Source: Mesomycoplasma ovipneumoniae
GTDB taxonomy: Bacteria; Bacillota_I; Bacilli_A; Mycoplasmatales; Metamycoplasmataceae
Direction of reading: 5' to 3'
Assembly: GCF_038095975.1 (NCBI RefSeq)
Contig: NZ_CP146003.1
Location: forward strand, 682,001-746,000
Length of the DNA: 64,000 nucleotides
Part shown: positions 1 to 11,151 of the stretch, one piece after another
How the letters are laid out: every line of letters starts with the position of its first letter
How positions within the stretch are numbered: position 1 is the first letter of the stretch
The notes under the pieces: generated by a model
Databases searched by the model: none
What the model saw: only the letters and a program-made list of their open reading frames with translations
Told to the model about the DNA's origin: nothing
Position numbers and translations under genes: made by a program

Positions 1-3000
1 TTTGTTAGTTTTTCTAGATTATTATTAAATTGAAATTCAACTGAAGCAGAAGTCTTAGGAGTTTGGCCAGCAACTGAATTTTCGGCTTTAATTTTTGCTG
101 AAGCCAGTACTATTTTTCCAGTTAGTTTGTTAATTAATGTTAATGTTGCAAGTTGGTCATTTTTTAGTTTTAGTATTTCATTATTTGAGTTAGAAAATTC
201 AACTTTAATTTTTGCTGACTGTTGTTTGTCAATTCTGTTTGTAGAATCTGCTGGATTAAATACAATACTTGAGACAACAACGTCAGTTGCAAATTTTAGA
301 GTTTTTTGGTTTGACTCAGCTGTAATTTCAGCTGATTTTGCTTTAGCATCACTTTCTAGAAAATCATTAACTATTTTAAATTTAGGACCGCTTTGAGTAT
401 TTTCGGCATTTGTTTTTACATCAGATTTGTTGGCTAAAGTTAAAGTGGCAATTTTAAAGTCTCTACCTTCAGCAAGATTGTCAAAAGTAATTTCAGCTCT
501 TAGCCGTCCGTCGTCTAGTCTTTTAATTTGAACTGTTTTTTTAGTGGTTGTTTGACTTTGAGCCAGAGCATCAACGGTAACCAGTTGGGCAACAGGATCA
601 CCGTCTGGAGTTATTTCCACTTCAATTTGCTTATCTGCTAAATAAGAGTCTCTAATTGGGTCAAAATAAATTTCGGCCTTAACAGAGTTTTGTTTAATAT
701 CTGAATAGACAAGATTTTTAACTTCAATGCTGTCAACATTTACAACAAAACTTTTAGTACTATCTTCTTTAAAATTATTGTTGTCTTTGTAAATTAAATA
801 ATCAGGACGAGAATAGTCATTTACTGAAACCAGTTCGTATTTTACTGCTCGGTCAAGATTTGAAAAAGTAAATTCTGCTTCAACTTGACCGGTTTGATCT
901 GCTTCAGATGCTGTTGCACTTGAGGCTACAATTGCGTTAGTTTCGGTGTTTTTTATTAAAAGGGTTAGCTGTTTTGACTGACCTGAAACTTTTTGTAACA
1001 ATAATTTTTGGGCATCAGCAAAAGTTAGCTTTACTTCAACAGTCTCTTCTTTATTTGAAGTTACGCTAAAAGTTTTTAGCTCAGGAGATGAGTAGAATTT
1101 TTCGGACTGGATACTTGTTTTTTCAAGATCTAGGCTGTAATTATCAACACTTTTTTGGAATAAAAAGCCAACAGAAGTCTGAATATTTTTATTTTTTGTC
1201 TCGTTAGTAATACTTAAAATTGAATATTCTGAACCAGCCTCAACTTCTTTGTCGAAATTTAATTTTAGTACTAAATTTGAATCAACAGTCCCACTTGCCT
1301 CAACAGTTTTATTATCTTTTGAATTTTGAAGAACAACTTTGATTGTGTCCCCGCTCAAAAAAGTATCACTAACTGGGTCAAATGATAATTCGACTGCGAT
1401 ATTTTTATGAGTCTGCTGAGTTTGGACTACTTTGATAATTTTTGCTGTACTTGCCACGGTAGCAAAATTACGCTGTGCGGCAGATTCTTCTTTTAGTGAC
1501 TCACTAAATTCAATTTTTTGACCGTCAAGCAAAATCTCACTAACTGTATAGTGGCTTAATTTGTCAAGATTTTGAACATTAAATTCAACTTTGTTAAGGC
1601 CGTCTTCATATTTTATCTCTTCAGCCTGAGCTGAGGCAACCGTTCCGGTTGCGTTATTTTTAAGGAAAATAACAGCTTTTTTTAGTGAAGAATTTGCTCT
1701 TTTATTATAGTCTGGATCTTTTGTGGTAAAATTAACAGTCAATTTTGCACTATCTTGAGTAGGCTGGGCTGAAATTGAAGCTATATCACTAAGAGTATAA
1801 AAATAAGGTAAATTATCAGTTTCTTGTTGGTTTAGGTCAATAAATTTATACTCTAAATTATTAAAAGCCTCATCTTGGTTTGGGGCTGGATCTAATTTGA
1901 AAAAAGTATATTTTTTCCCAGGACTAAGATTTTCTAATTTAACTGAAAGAATATTGTTTGTAAGGACTGAATAATTAGAGCTTGAATTTGTATCTAATGG
2001 TTGAGATTTAATTTCTTGGCCGTCTTCAGATTTAAAAATTGCATTAAATCTTTTGCCGTTTAAATAACGGTTGAAATTTGGATCAATATAAATTGAAGCC
2101 TTAGCACTTTTTAGATCGATTGACTCAAAGTTTGCCCCGATTATTTTAACTTTTTGGAAGGTAGTTGTAAATCTTGCATTTAAGTCAAGAATTCCTTCTG
2201 AGCTGAAAAAATCAGTTTTTCCGAGTATTTCAACATCAGCAACTTGGTATTGAGTCTTAGGATCAAGATTTTTAAGATCAAAATACAACACAAGCTTGTC
2301 GTCTTGTAACTCGTGCCGAGTCGGGCTAACGCCAGCAGATCCTGCCTGGCTAACAGGAACTTGCTTTGCCAAATCTGCAAGATTTAAATTAATTGTTTCT
2401 GTTAAATTAGTAAAGCCGGGCTGACCAAAGACTATTTTGGCATTTAAGTCTAGATTTGCCTCTTGGATATTTTTAAAGTCTCCAGCAATTGTTACCTTAG
2501 CACGTGCACTTGTCTGGTCAACGTTTTCAAAACTAATGTCTGAAACATAATATTTGACAAAAAACTCGTCAAAAGGTAAGTTTTGCTGTGTTTTTTTGTT
2601 AGGATCAAAATTGATTGCTACCGCAACCTCGGGATAGTCAGAAATTACAATTTTTTCAAGTTTATATGTTGTTGAGCTCTCAAAGTTTTCAAGTTCAAAT
2701 TTAATTTCTGAACCCTGAGGAATGCTGCCTTTTGATTTATAAACTTTTTGTGGTTCGTCTTTTTTGTGATAGTATAAATAAAGCTCTTTGTCGTTTAAAA
2801 AAGATGAATCAAGACCAAAGCCAAAAGTGTATTCAACTTTTGAGGCAAGAATTTTTGGCTCTAATTTAATAAAAGTCTTAAGATCTGAAATTGAAGTAAT
2901 AAAATTACGCTTCTGAGAACCAGTCTCGAGGCTGTTATCTCAAGCTAAATTTAAATAATCATAGCCATCTCTGTTTTTGGCAAAAACAGAATTTGGATTC

Positions 3001-4433
3001 AGAGCGTCAAACACAACTCTGCTAAGACCGTATTTTGTTTTATTTGTCAGCCCTTTTGGCTCAAAGCTAATTTGGTAAGAATTTGTCTCGCCAGTTTTTC
3101 TAAAAACACCACTAACCGGCAGAATTGAACTGTCATCTAAATATAAATGCGCTTTTGTTCCTTCTAAATTATCAACTGAGACAACAGATAAGTCAACTTT
3201 GGAAAAAGTTGCCCCGGTTGCAATTTTTGACTCAACAATTGCCGCAGGGGTATGAAAGTTTTTAATGAAAGTTTGGCCAAATTCAACTTTTGAAGACTCG
3301 AGTTCAAAACTCTCGATTTGGTAAGAAGAACCTGGAGCTAAATTGTTTAGGTCAAAGCTCGCTAAATTAGCGGCAAAAAATGAACTGACACTGAATTTTT
3401 GGCCTGTTAAAATATTTGTATAGTTTAGTTTTATTGGCTTGTTTTCCAAATTAGGGCTTGAGTCCAGAGTTGAAAAATTAACTGTAAGTCTTTTTGAGTC
3501 AAAAGTTAAATTTTGGTCGACTAAAGACTCAGCACGATAATTATATTTAGCTGTTGTTGCTTCAAAGAGTTTTTCTTTTTGGGCATCTTGTTCGTAGTTA
3601 ATCTCTGGAGCTAGGGCAATTTTTTGCATTGGCACAAGCGGAATGTCACTAGCTGGGGCAGAACTATCAACATAACGAATTGCACTAATTTTATAATCCA
3701 TTCCCGGGTGAAGATTTTCGAGGCTAAATTCAGCTACTCCGTTTTTAACGGTCGCTGAATCAACATAAGAAGTGTGAATTTCCTGGGAATTGCTGAGCAC
3801 ATCAGTGGGTGCTGATTGATTTTTTAGGACATAATAATACTCTAGGGCAACTTTTTTGCCCTCAAGATTAGCAGCCTCGTCAGCAAATTTTAGTGAAACT
3901 GAAGCACTAGAAGGAGTTTTGGTTTGAAAGTTAATTGTTGAAACTGCTGGCGGAGTATCGACAAAATTGGTAACATTTTGACCAAAGGCAATTACTTTTT
4001 TGGCAGAAAATCTTTTTTGCTTTTTATCATCAAGATAAACTTTTAGATAGTATCTTTTTCCAAAACTAAGACCGTTATAATTTGAAGATAGCCGTCAAGT
4101 TCGACTAAATTCATCATAACTAGCTTTGTGTGAAGCAATTACGTCTTTTCCTTGCTCATCAGCTGTAAAGTCAACATTTAAATCTTGATAATTTAGTTTG
4201 TATGAATCTAAATCACTTAGGGCAAATTCAAGTTCATAACCAATATTATCACGATTAATATGTTTAAAATCAACAATATTATATTGAAGTGTATTTCAAG
4301 ACTTTAAAAGGAAAGGAAGAAAACTAAGTGAACCAATACTAAGACCACCAAAGGCAAGCAGTGAAAGTATGATTGCACGTTTTTTAGTTGCTTTCATTAA
4401 TTTTTTCTCTTTTTTCGTTAGATTTTCAGCCAT
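1..4433 (-). CDS. Very large repeat-containing surface protein (3' end outside window)
   Basis: The frame is open from the window edge to an ATG at 4433, giving at least 1477 residues; TGA is read as Trp. The start is chosen because GAGGAG lies just upstream. Residues 1–45 have a lysine-rich N-terminus (MAENLTKKEKK) and one hydrophobic stretch, so this is a signal anchor without a lipobox Cys. The rest is a chain of roughly 90–120-residue modules with recurring phrases such as PGKKYTF, LDDG and EVEIT and beta-rich Ser/Thr/Lys composition. This resembles the Ig-like/DUF1410-type repeat proteins of Mycoplasma surfaces, but the family name is inferred from style, not from a match. Met is very rare in the repeat part. 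It probably faces outward as an adhesin or structural surface protein. No enzymatic motif is visible. Its own upstream region (4434–4584) is AT-rich. Confidence 0.75.
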
Positions 4434-4584
4434 AATTACTCCTCTTTTTATAATAATATAGATTTTGTTTTAATTTTACCATTTTTTTTGTCTATTTATG
4501 ACAAAAAACAAAGCTTGAAATTATTTCAACTTTGTTTCTTTAAATAAAAAATAGATAGGTAAAATAAATTTTAGACTTTACTAG

Positions 4585-4762
4585 ATATTTCAATAGTATG
4601 CCTTAATTATACTAAAATATTTTAAAATCCAAAGAAAATATTAAAATATTTTTAGCAATCAAACATTTTAGTAATATCTCGATAAGTATGACCTAATTGT
4701 AGCAAAATACTTTAAGATCAAAAGTAAATAAAAAAATATTTTTAGTAATCAAAGATTTTAGG
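4585..4762. repeat. Imperfect tandem duplication, two units of about 89 bp
   Basis: Two adjacent diverged copies (about 4585–4673 and 4674–4762) share blocks such as AATATTTTTAG and ATCAAA-ATTTTAG in the same order. They lie between the giant surface gene and element M1. No coding potential is seen. The size matches the long duplications that flank several M elements nearby, so this may be a duplication left without its element. Confidence 0.6.
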
Positions 4763-4772
4763 CAAAAATTAC

Positions 4773-5370
4773 TAGGCAAAAAAAATTTTAAAAAAATGCT
4801 TGGTCTAAAATAAAATTATGTTATAATAAACCTCACTAAGAATAATTAATAAATTTTAATATTGAATTAGGGAGGAATGAGTTATGTTTTTTGTCTAATG
4901 TGCTTTGATAGCGCGAATTTTCCATCATATTTTTAAATATGATGCTATGCCATAAATTTACCCGTTTAGAAATCTACAAATTTATGGCTTTTAATTATGG
5001 CTCTTTCAAAACTTCATATATTTTTTTAGGCTCAATTTAGATAAAAACGAGTTTTCTATTTACATTGAGTTTAAACAGTAGTTGTATTTTTTTTATGGTT
5101 TTGTTATTTTATCCATAAATTGATTTTTTGCAGTATTTTAAACTAAAAAAGTAGTTTAAAAATTTCAAATTTTGCTTTTTAAGTTAAAATTTTAGCTTTT
5201 TTAGTTTGCTTTATTTTATTAATAAGTAGATTTTGCATTCGTGAGTGTATAGTTTTAAAATTTAGTGTTTTTGCCTTGATAGTTATTTTTCTGAGTTTGC
5301 CAAAAAAGTTAAAAAGTGCCCAAAAAACGGACACTTTTTAAGATTATCTCATCAAACTGGGAAACTAGCC
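4773..5370 (+). mobile_element. M element copy 1 (5' end truncated)
   Basis: This copy lacks the 5' terminal repeat but keeps the promoter (TTGGTC, 16-bp spacer, TATAAT at 4822–4827 with upstream TG), a GGAGGA site, the mini-frame ATG TTT TTT GTC TAA, the CATCATATTT/AAATATGATG hairpin, the CCATAAATTT/AAATTTATGG hairpin and the CTCAAT…ATTGAG hairpin. It ends with the right terminus AAGATTATCTCATCAAACTG. It points into the 3' end of ackA, which is on the other strand. Confidence 0.8.
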
Positions 5371-5387
5371 AAAATTAATGCCCACAA

Positions 5388-5472
5388 AAATTTTTAAAAA
5401 ATGCTTGGAGCAAAATAAAAATATTGTATGATGTCAATACTTTGGTTTTATTATGGGTTCTTTCAAAACTTA
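5388..5472 (+). mobile_element. Internally deleted M element remnant
   Basis: It contains the promoter-side sequence AAAAAATGCTTGG, a diverged -10 (TATGAT) and, after an internal deletion, the downstream piece GTTCTTTCAAAACTT, both diagnostic of the M family. It abuts M1 and the ackA stop codon. Nothing else is seen between M1 and ackA. Confidence 0.6.
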
Positions 5473-5479
5473 ATAAAGG

Positions 5480-6685
5480 TTAGTTTCAAACTTTGAGCGC
5501 GTTTTTTGCTATTAACAGTTCTTCGTTTGTTTTGATTACGAAAATGTCAAGATCTGATTCTGGTGCTGAAATTTTTTCAATAGCACCAAATTCTGGAATT
5601 GGTCTTGAATTTAGTTCTTGATTAAGAACTAAATTCAACTTCGGTAATTGGATTTTTGCAATTACCGAAGCGCGAATTAGTGCTGAATTTTCGCCTACTC
5701 CACCGGTAAAAACTAAAGCTTTAATGTTTTTACCAACCTTATTAATGTAATTAATTAGATAGTCGACAATTTTTTGCACATAAACTTCAAGGGCAAAACT
5801 TGCATCTTGATTACCGTTGTCTGCGGCAGAAATGACATCCCGAAGGTCAGAAGAAACGTTTGAAAGTCCTAAAAGTCCTGATTGTTTGTTTAAAAGTGCG
5901 TCTAAATCAGTGAAGGAAAAATGAGCTGTTGTGCCTAGGTAGGTTAAAATTGAGGGGTCTACATCACCGCTTCGGGTTCCCATGGTAACACCTGCAAGTG
6001 GCGTCATTCCCATTGAAGTATCAACTGAAGCCGAATCTTTAACAGCGCACAAAGAAATCCCATTCCCAATGTGCATGTTTACAAAATTAACTGAATCAGA
6101 ATTATAGATTTTTTCAACTTGTGTTGTTATATATTTGTGAGAAATGCCGTGAAATCCGTATTTTCTTATTCCGTACTTGTTTGCTATTTGGGTATTAATT
6201 GGATATGTGTAATTAACTTTAGGGATACTTGCATGAAAAGCAGTGTCAAAACTTGCTGATAATTTTGCTCAAGGAAGTAATTTTTTGATAGCGCTAATAG
6301 TTGCAAGCGCCCCTGGATTGTGCAAAGGCGCAAATTTTGCTGCTTCTTCAATTTTTTCTATTGCTGAATCATCAAGGCGAGCTGGAGCATTAAAACTTGC
6401 GCCCCCGTGAACAATTCGAAATCCAACAAGCTCAAATTCTTCTAGGTTTTGGACTAAATTATTGTCTTTTCAAAGTTGAATTTGACTCTCTAAGGCATCA
6501 GAATGAGTTGGAAAATCTTTGCTCAAGTTGTAGCTTTTTTCGTCAAATGTCATTTTGATTTTGCCTTCTTGAAGTCCAATTCTTTCGATTAGTCCAGCTC
6601 CGAGCAAATCTAATGTATCTTTTTCAAAAATTTGTCATTTAATTGAGGATGAACCAGCGTTTATAACTAAAATTTTACTCTTCAT
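5480..6685 (-). CDS. ackA: Acetate kinase
   Basis: AckA converts acetyl phosphate and ADP to acetate and ATP, the ATP-yielding end of mollicute pyruvate fermentation. The 401-residue length is typical. The N-terminus MKSKILVINAGSSSIKW is the ASKHA family phosphate-1 motif, and the C-terminal half has the VFTGGVGENS adenosine-binding segment. Two TGA codons (W17 and the penultimate-region Trp before the final Asn) are read as Trp, so the true stop is TAA at 5480–5482. Its ATG overlaps the pta stop codon (TAATG), so the two genes are translationally coupled. Remnants of M elements lie directly downstream. Confidence 0.97.
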
Positions 6686-7638
6686 TATTTGTCCTTTTCA
6701 ACTTGAAGTGCGCTAATTAGTGCGGTGTAAAAAACATCTTCAACCGTTGCTCCACGTGATAAGTCATTAATAGGAGCAGCAATTCCGGTGATTATTGGGC
6801 CTATCGCCCCAAAGCCACCAAGTCTTTGAGCGATTTTGTAGCCAATATTTCCAGCATCAAGATTTGGAAAAATTAAAACATTCGCATTTGTAGCAACATT
6901 TTCACCATATTTTTGGCGACGCACTTTATAGTCAAGGGCTGCATCTAGTTGAATTTCACCATAAGCTTCAATTGGTGAGGTTGCATTGAACATTTTTACA
7001 GCTCTAGATACGGCATCAGATTGAGGTGATTTGGCTGATCCTTTTGTTGAAAATGATAAAAAGGCTGGTTTAGGGTCAAATCCAAGTTGAATTGCAAAGT
7101 CAAGTGCGTTTTTAGCGATATCAGCTAATTGAGTTTCGTTTGGTAAAATATTTACCGAAATATCACTAAATAAGTATTTTTCATCACCTCGATGCATTAT
7201 CATTACGGAAGAAATTGTTTTAATATCTGGTTTTGGTCCGATAATTTTGAATGCAGCACGAAGAATTTCTGCAGTTGGATAATTAAGTCCGCCTATTACA
7301 GCGTCAACTTTTTTGTTCCGAAGAAGCATTGTCCCGTAAAATGCATTAGAATCAAATTGGGCGACAGCTGATTCTAATGTTTCTTTGTTTTTACGGATTT
7401 TTAAAAATTGTTGTATAAAAGTTTGTTTTTCTTCTTCGTCAACTAAATACTGGTCGATTTCAAGATTCTCATATAATTCGTCAACAAGTAAAATTGGTCT
7501 AACTAAATTTTTAGCTTTTAATTGCTGAGCGGCTTGAATTGCCCGTTCATCATGTCCGTCAATAATTAAAACTGAACGTAGACTCTTAGTTTCATTTTGT
7601 TGTTTTAGTCGTAATTCAAGATAATTTTGGTATGTCAT
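6685..7638 (-). CDS. pta: Phosphate acetyltransferase
   Basis: Pta moves the acetyl group from acetyl-CoA to phosphate, making acetyl phosphate for AckA. The protein has 317 residues, the compact single-domain form of Gram-positives and mollicutes. Recognisable segments are VIGGLNYPTAEILRAA, SVMIM and NVLIFPNLDAGNIGYKIAQR near the C-terminus, all typical of the phosphate acetyl/butyryl transferase fold. The GAAAGG ribosome site just upstream supports the ATG at 7638. It is first gene of a pta-ackA operon. The 250 bp upstream are AT-rich and hold the likely promoter. Confidence 0.97.
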   Translation of the reverse strand: MTYQNYLELRLKQQNETKSLRSVLIIDGHDERAIQAAQQLKAKNLVRPILLVDELYENLEIDQYLVDEEEKQTFIQQFLKIRKNKETLESAVAQFDSNAFYGTMLLRNKKVDAVIGGLNYPTAEILRAAFKIIGPKPDIKTISSVMIMHRGDEKYLFSDISVNILPNETQLADIAKNALDFAIQLGFDPKPAFLSFSTKGSAKSPQSDAVSRAVKMFNATSPIEAYGEIQLDAALDYKVRRQKYGENVATNANVLIFPNLDAGNIGYKIAQRLGGFGAIGPIITGIAAPINDLSRGATVEDVFYTALISALQVEKDK

Positions 7639-7889
7639 TTTTTTCCTTTCAAAGGTCAGTTTTGATCAACTAGATTTAATTTTACAAAATTTTTTTTATT
7701 TTACTAAAAAAAAGATCAATAAATTAGTGGAAAATAACTAGTTATTTGAATTTTTTGTTAGTTTGGCAAAAAAATATATTTCAAGAATATATATATTTCA
7801 AATAAATAAGAATGTAAAAAATCTAAGTGAAGAATTTTAAAAATAAACTTAAATCTTTTGTCTTTAAATTTATTAATTAACAAAAAGAT

Positions 7890-9659
7890 CTACGATTCTC
7901 CTTCTATCTCAATAAATTTTTTGCTTTTATAACCGCGAAAATCTACTCTTGCAATTTCATCATAATATTCAGTCCAATCATCAGAATCTCAAGAAAAGAG
8001 AAGGTGTGGTTGTAAAATTAATTCTTTTTCTTGCTGGCTATATAAATTAGTATTTTCTAGAAAGCGTCTAAAATACTCAAATTCATGGTCTGTTCCTTTT
8101 AGAAATTTATTCAAGGCATCCCGATATAAAATTAACTCTTCCATAGATGGTCCAATCACATTTTTAATTAAATTATTTTGCCTTGGTGATCTAGAAACAA
8201 AGAACGCCGGATCATTACCATCACGTAGAAAAATATCTTGTTCAAGTTTAACTAATTTTTGTTTGAAATAATATTTTAAAATTTCGTATTTACCTTGATA
8301 AATATTATTATATAAATTTGAATGGCAAAATCAGTAATAAATTTTTTGACCGTCAACATTCAATAAAATGAAATTTTTTAATGCAATTGGCAAAATTCAT
8401 GCATCACCAGCTCCATAGGCGGAGTAGTAATATGGTTTAAATCAAAAAACTGGCTTTTTTGAGTCAAATTGGGAAATTATCTCATCAAAAAATCCATATT
8501 CTTGCCCACCAAAGTAAAAAATTTCGAAATTTTCAAGTTTTAATTTTGCTCAGCTTGGTAGAATATAAAAATCAGGTTTATCAGGATAAAAATCTAGTTC
8601 TTCAACTCAATATTTGGGACCAAATAAAGTTTGCAACAAATAAATTAATTCGATTTTATTTGTCCAATTATTCGCATGATCATAATAATATTCGCCTTCT
8701 TCACCAAAAAGTTCGCTACAATATTTTCGATATTCTGGGCCAAATTTATCAAATCAACTAAGAATAAATTTATCGCGATTTTCAATGTTTAGATTAAGTT
8801 TTTTAATCCCGTATTTTTCAAATTTTTTAAGCAAATTTTCATAAGTTTCAAAAGTAAATACATTTTGAATTGGTTCAATTCGGGTTTTTTCACCAAAATT
8901 ATAATTCTCTTTTAATAACAAATTGTAAATATTTTCTACATTTTGTCCTAAATATGGTTTATTTATATCTACAAACTTTGAATCATATTCAAATCTATTT
9001 GATAAAAAATCAAAGATTTTTTCGTGGTAATTTGCTAAATTTTTTGGTTTTGCATAAGGAACACTTTCCTGAATTTCCTTAATAATTAAAGCTTCAATTT
9101 CTCTTAATTCGGTTTTTGATTTAAATATTTTTCAAAAAATAGCCGGATAAGAGATTGAAAATTCGCATTTTTCAATATTATCAAAGTTTTCAAAGACAAC
9201 AACAACCTCTTCAAAACCTTTACCATCGTGTAAAGTGTATGCAGGATAAAGTTCAGAGATAAGACCAAGATTTTCTTTTCCATTTTTATCACAATATTCA
9301 CTGTTTGCTCAACCGCCAATTAAACACCTAATATCATTATAAAAATCAAATTTATTGAGTTTTTTGGAAAAAAACACACTTTTTGGGATATCTTCTAGTT
9401 TTAAATTATAAACATAATCTTCTTGTTTATAATTTAAACTAATAATTCTTTCAATTGGATTAGGATTGAAGTATTCATAAAGGTAATTGGATAAAAAAAC
9501 TGGAAATGGATAATTCTTATAATTACAACCATGCGATAAATCAACATCGTCCTCAATCATGTTTCGAATTGAACAACGACTTTTAATATTAATTTCTATA
9601 TATTTTAGTTTAATTAATTGTTTTTTTGACTTGGTTACTAAATCTAATTGCTTCTCCAT
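7890..9659 (-). CDS. Accessory protein A1 of a duplicated two-gene locus, unknown function
   Basis: This is a 589-residue protein without signal peptide or membrane segment, so probably cytosolic. I do not recognise the family. It is rich in Tyr, Phe, Asn and Lys. Fixed stretches shared with its paralogue at 12911–14686 include NLANYxEKIFDFLSN, LGQNVENIYNLLLKENYNF, VFTFETYENLLKKFEKYGI and FILSWFDKFGPEYRKYC. The start at 9659 (MEKQLD) is preferred over a more upstream ATG because AAAAGGTG lies about 10 bases before it, at the same place as in the paralogue. It overlaps the end of the B1 gene by about 50 bp, suggesting one transcript B1–A1. Possible roles (toxin, effector, surface-associated after B) are only guesses. 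Confidence 0.75.
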
Positions 9660-11151
9660 ATAAAAAATGCACCTTTTCAACATTTAACATTTCTTTTCTT
9701 GGTATAAATTCCTTCTCTATGCCCTTTTGCTTTTTCCCTATCATTCTTACTCTCCTTACATGATAACTGGGAAAATATATTTTTATGTATGATGGTATAT
9801 TTCTATTTTTGCTTGTATCAATATCAAACGCATTTTTAGGGTCAGTTCAATTAATAGCATCACTAGCTAGGCCTTTTCCAACAACAAAACGATCATTAGT
9901 AAAACCGATATCATTATTTAAATTATAATTTGGGTTTCTTGGTCCTTTATTTCCTACTAGCAAATTTGCTGTATATTTTGTTTTTATCGCCAAATTTTCC
10001 ATAACTGATCTATTATATGAATAAAAATCAATAGGTGAATTTAGTTTCTTATCCATATTTTTACGGTCTTCATCTTTTTCATACATTTTATCTCTTACTG
10101 AGCTAGGTAGCAAGTTTTTAATAATAATTTTGGTTAATTCTGATTGGGCTAGCAAACTTCCGACCGCTAAAAGTCACGCGGCAGGTTCTGGAATTGCTTG
10201 TTTACTAATAACAAAATGAGGCTCTAAGTCTTCACTGTGAAAATTAAAAAATCAGGCAAGATGGATTCCAGTGTATTGTCTTAATTTTTCCTTTTCTTTT
10301 GCTTTTACAATAGAAAGTTCTAAAGCCGCTATATTTGTTATTTCTTTAATACTAGGCTCACCTTTTGCTTTTGGTAATTTATCTAAGTCAACCACAATTG
10401 AGCTTTCAGTTCTTTCAGTAATAGGGTTATTATCAGCTGGCGCATGAACAGGGCTATAACCAACTGATGGATAAACAGGGCTATAACCAACTGATGGATA
10501 AACAGGATTATAACCAACTGACGGATAGTAACTTCCTCCGCCCCCATATCATGTACCTACACCAGCAACATTTGGAAAAGTTCCCATATATGGTTGGGCA
10601 GCTGCGGAAACTGCAAATGCGGCAACGACAGCTGCAGCAGCTTTTACAATAAATGGAATAGAAAAAAGGAAAAAGAAGGTTTTTTCAACTCGAGTTTGAT
10701 TTTTAAGCTCTCTAAAATCAAAAACATAACCTTCTAATTTTAGTTTTGGTACACCTTCTTCAAAATAGAGTTCAGCTTTTTTGTTAACCAATTCAAGTGA
10801 AGCACTATTTAAAATTACCTCACCTTCTTGATTAATTTGAATCTGAATATCATCTAGATTAGGAGAGTCTGGATTAGTACTTGTTTTGTTTAGACGTGTT
10901 TGGGTATTTTTAATATTTGCATTAATAACAAGCGAATTTTGTTGGTTTTTTGCTGAAACAATTTGCACTAAATCATCAAAATTTACCGGTTTTTTTGAAT
11001 TTGATAAATCTATATCACGAGTTTCAAGTTTAAAATCTGAGTTGATTTTTGTATTTTGAAAATGCCAAAGCGGACCAAAAACACTTAGTGTCAGCGAAGT
11101 GAAAGCGACAACATTAGTAATAAACTTAAAAAACTTTAACTTTTTGTTCAT
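9610..11151 (-). CDS. Accessory protein B1 with N-terminal signal anchor; start region disrupted by IS3
   Basis: It encodes about 513 residues with no recognised family. Residues 1–30 (MNKKLKFFKFITNVVAF) form a signal anchor. A second hydrophobic, Ala-rich stretch lies near residues 155–185. It is followed by Gly/Tyr-rich sequence and three copies of a nonapeptide of the form YPSVGYxPV. In-frame TGA codons are Trp. The IS3 boundary lies directly before the ATG, so the native Shine-Dalgarno and promoter now sit on the far side of the IS (12573 onward). The sequence now upstream of ATG has no Shine-Dalgarno, so expression may be lost or reduced. The diverged pseudogene at 14763–15214 begins with nearly the same signal sequence. 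The product is probably exported or membrane-anchored. Confidence 0.65.
11136..11151. repeat. 16-bp direct repeat flanking the IS3 (other copy 12557–12572)
   Basis: TTAACTTTTTGTTCAT occurs once on each side of the IS. It is the start-codon region of gene B1 (reverse complement ATGAACAAAAAG). IS3 elements usually make 3–5-bp target repeats, so 16 bp is unusually long. Confidence 0.85.

Noticed and set aside
127..396. Plus-strand open frame in the giant surface gene region
   Set aside because: Shadow of the minus-strand gene, whose frame is unbroken with TGA as Trp.
4434..5479. Hairpin-rich region considered as tRNA or riboswitch
   Set aside because: No acceptor, anticodon or T-arm pattern; the same sequence recurs as a dispersed element at many unrelated genes.
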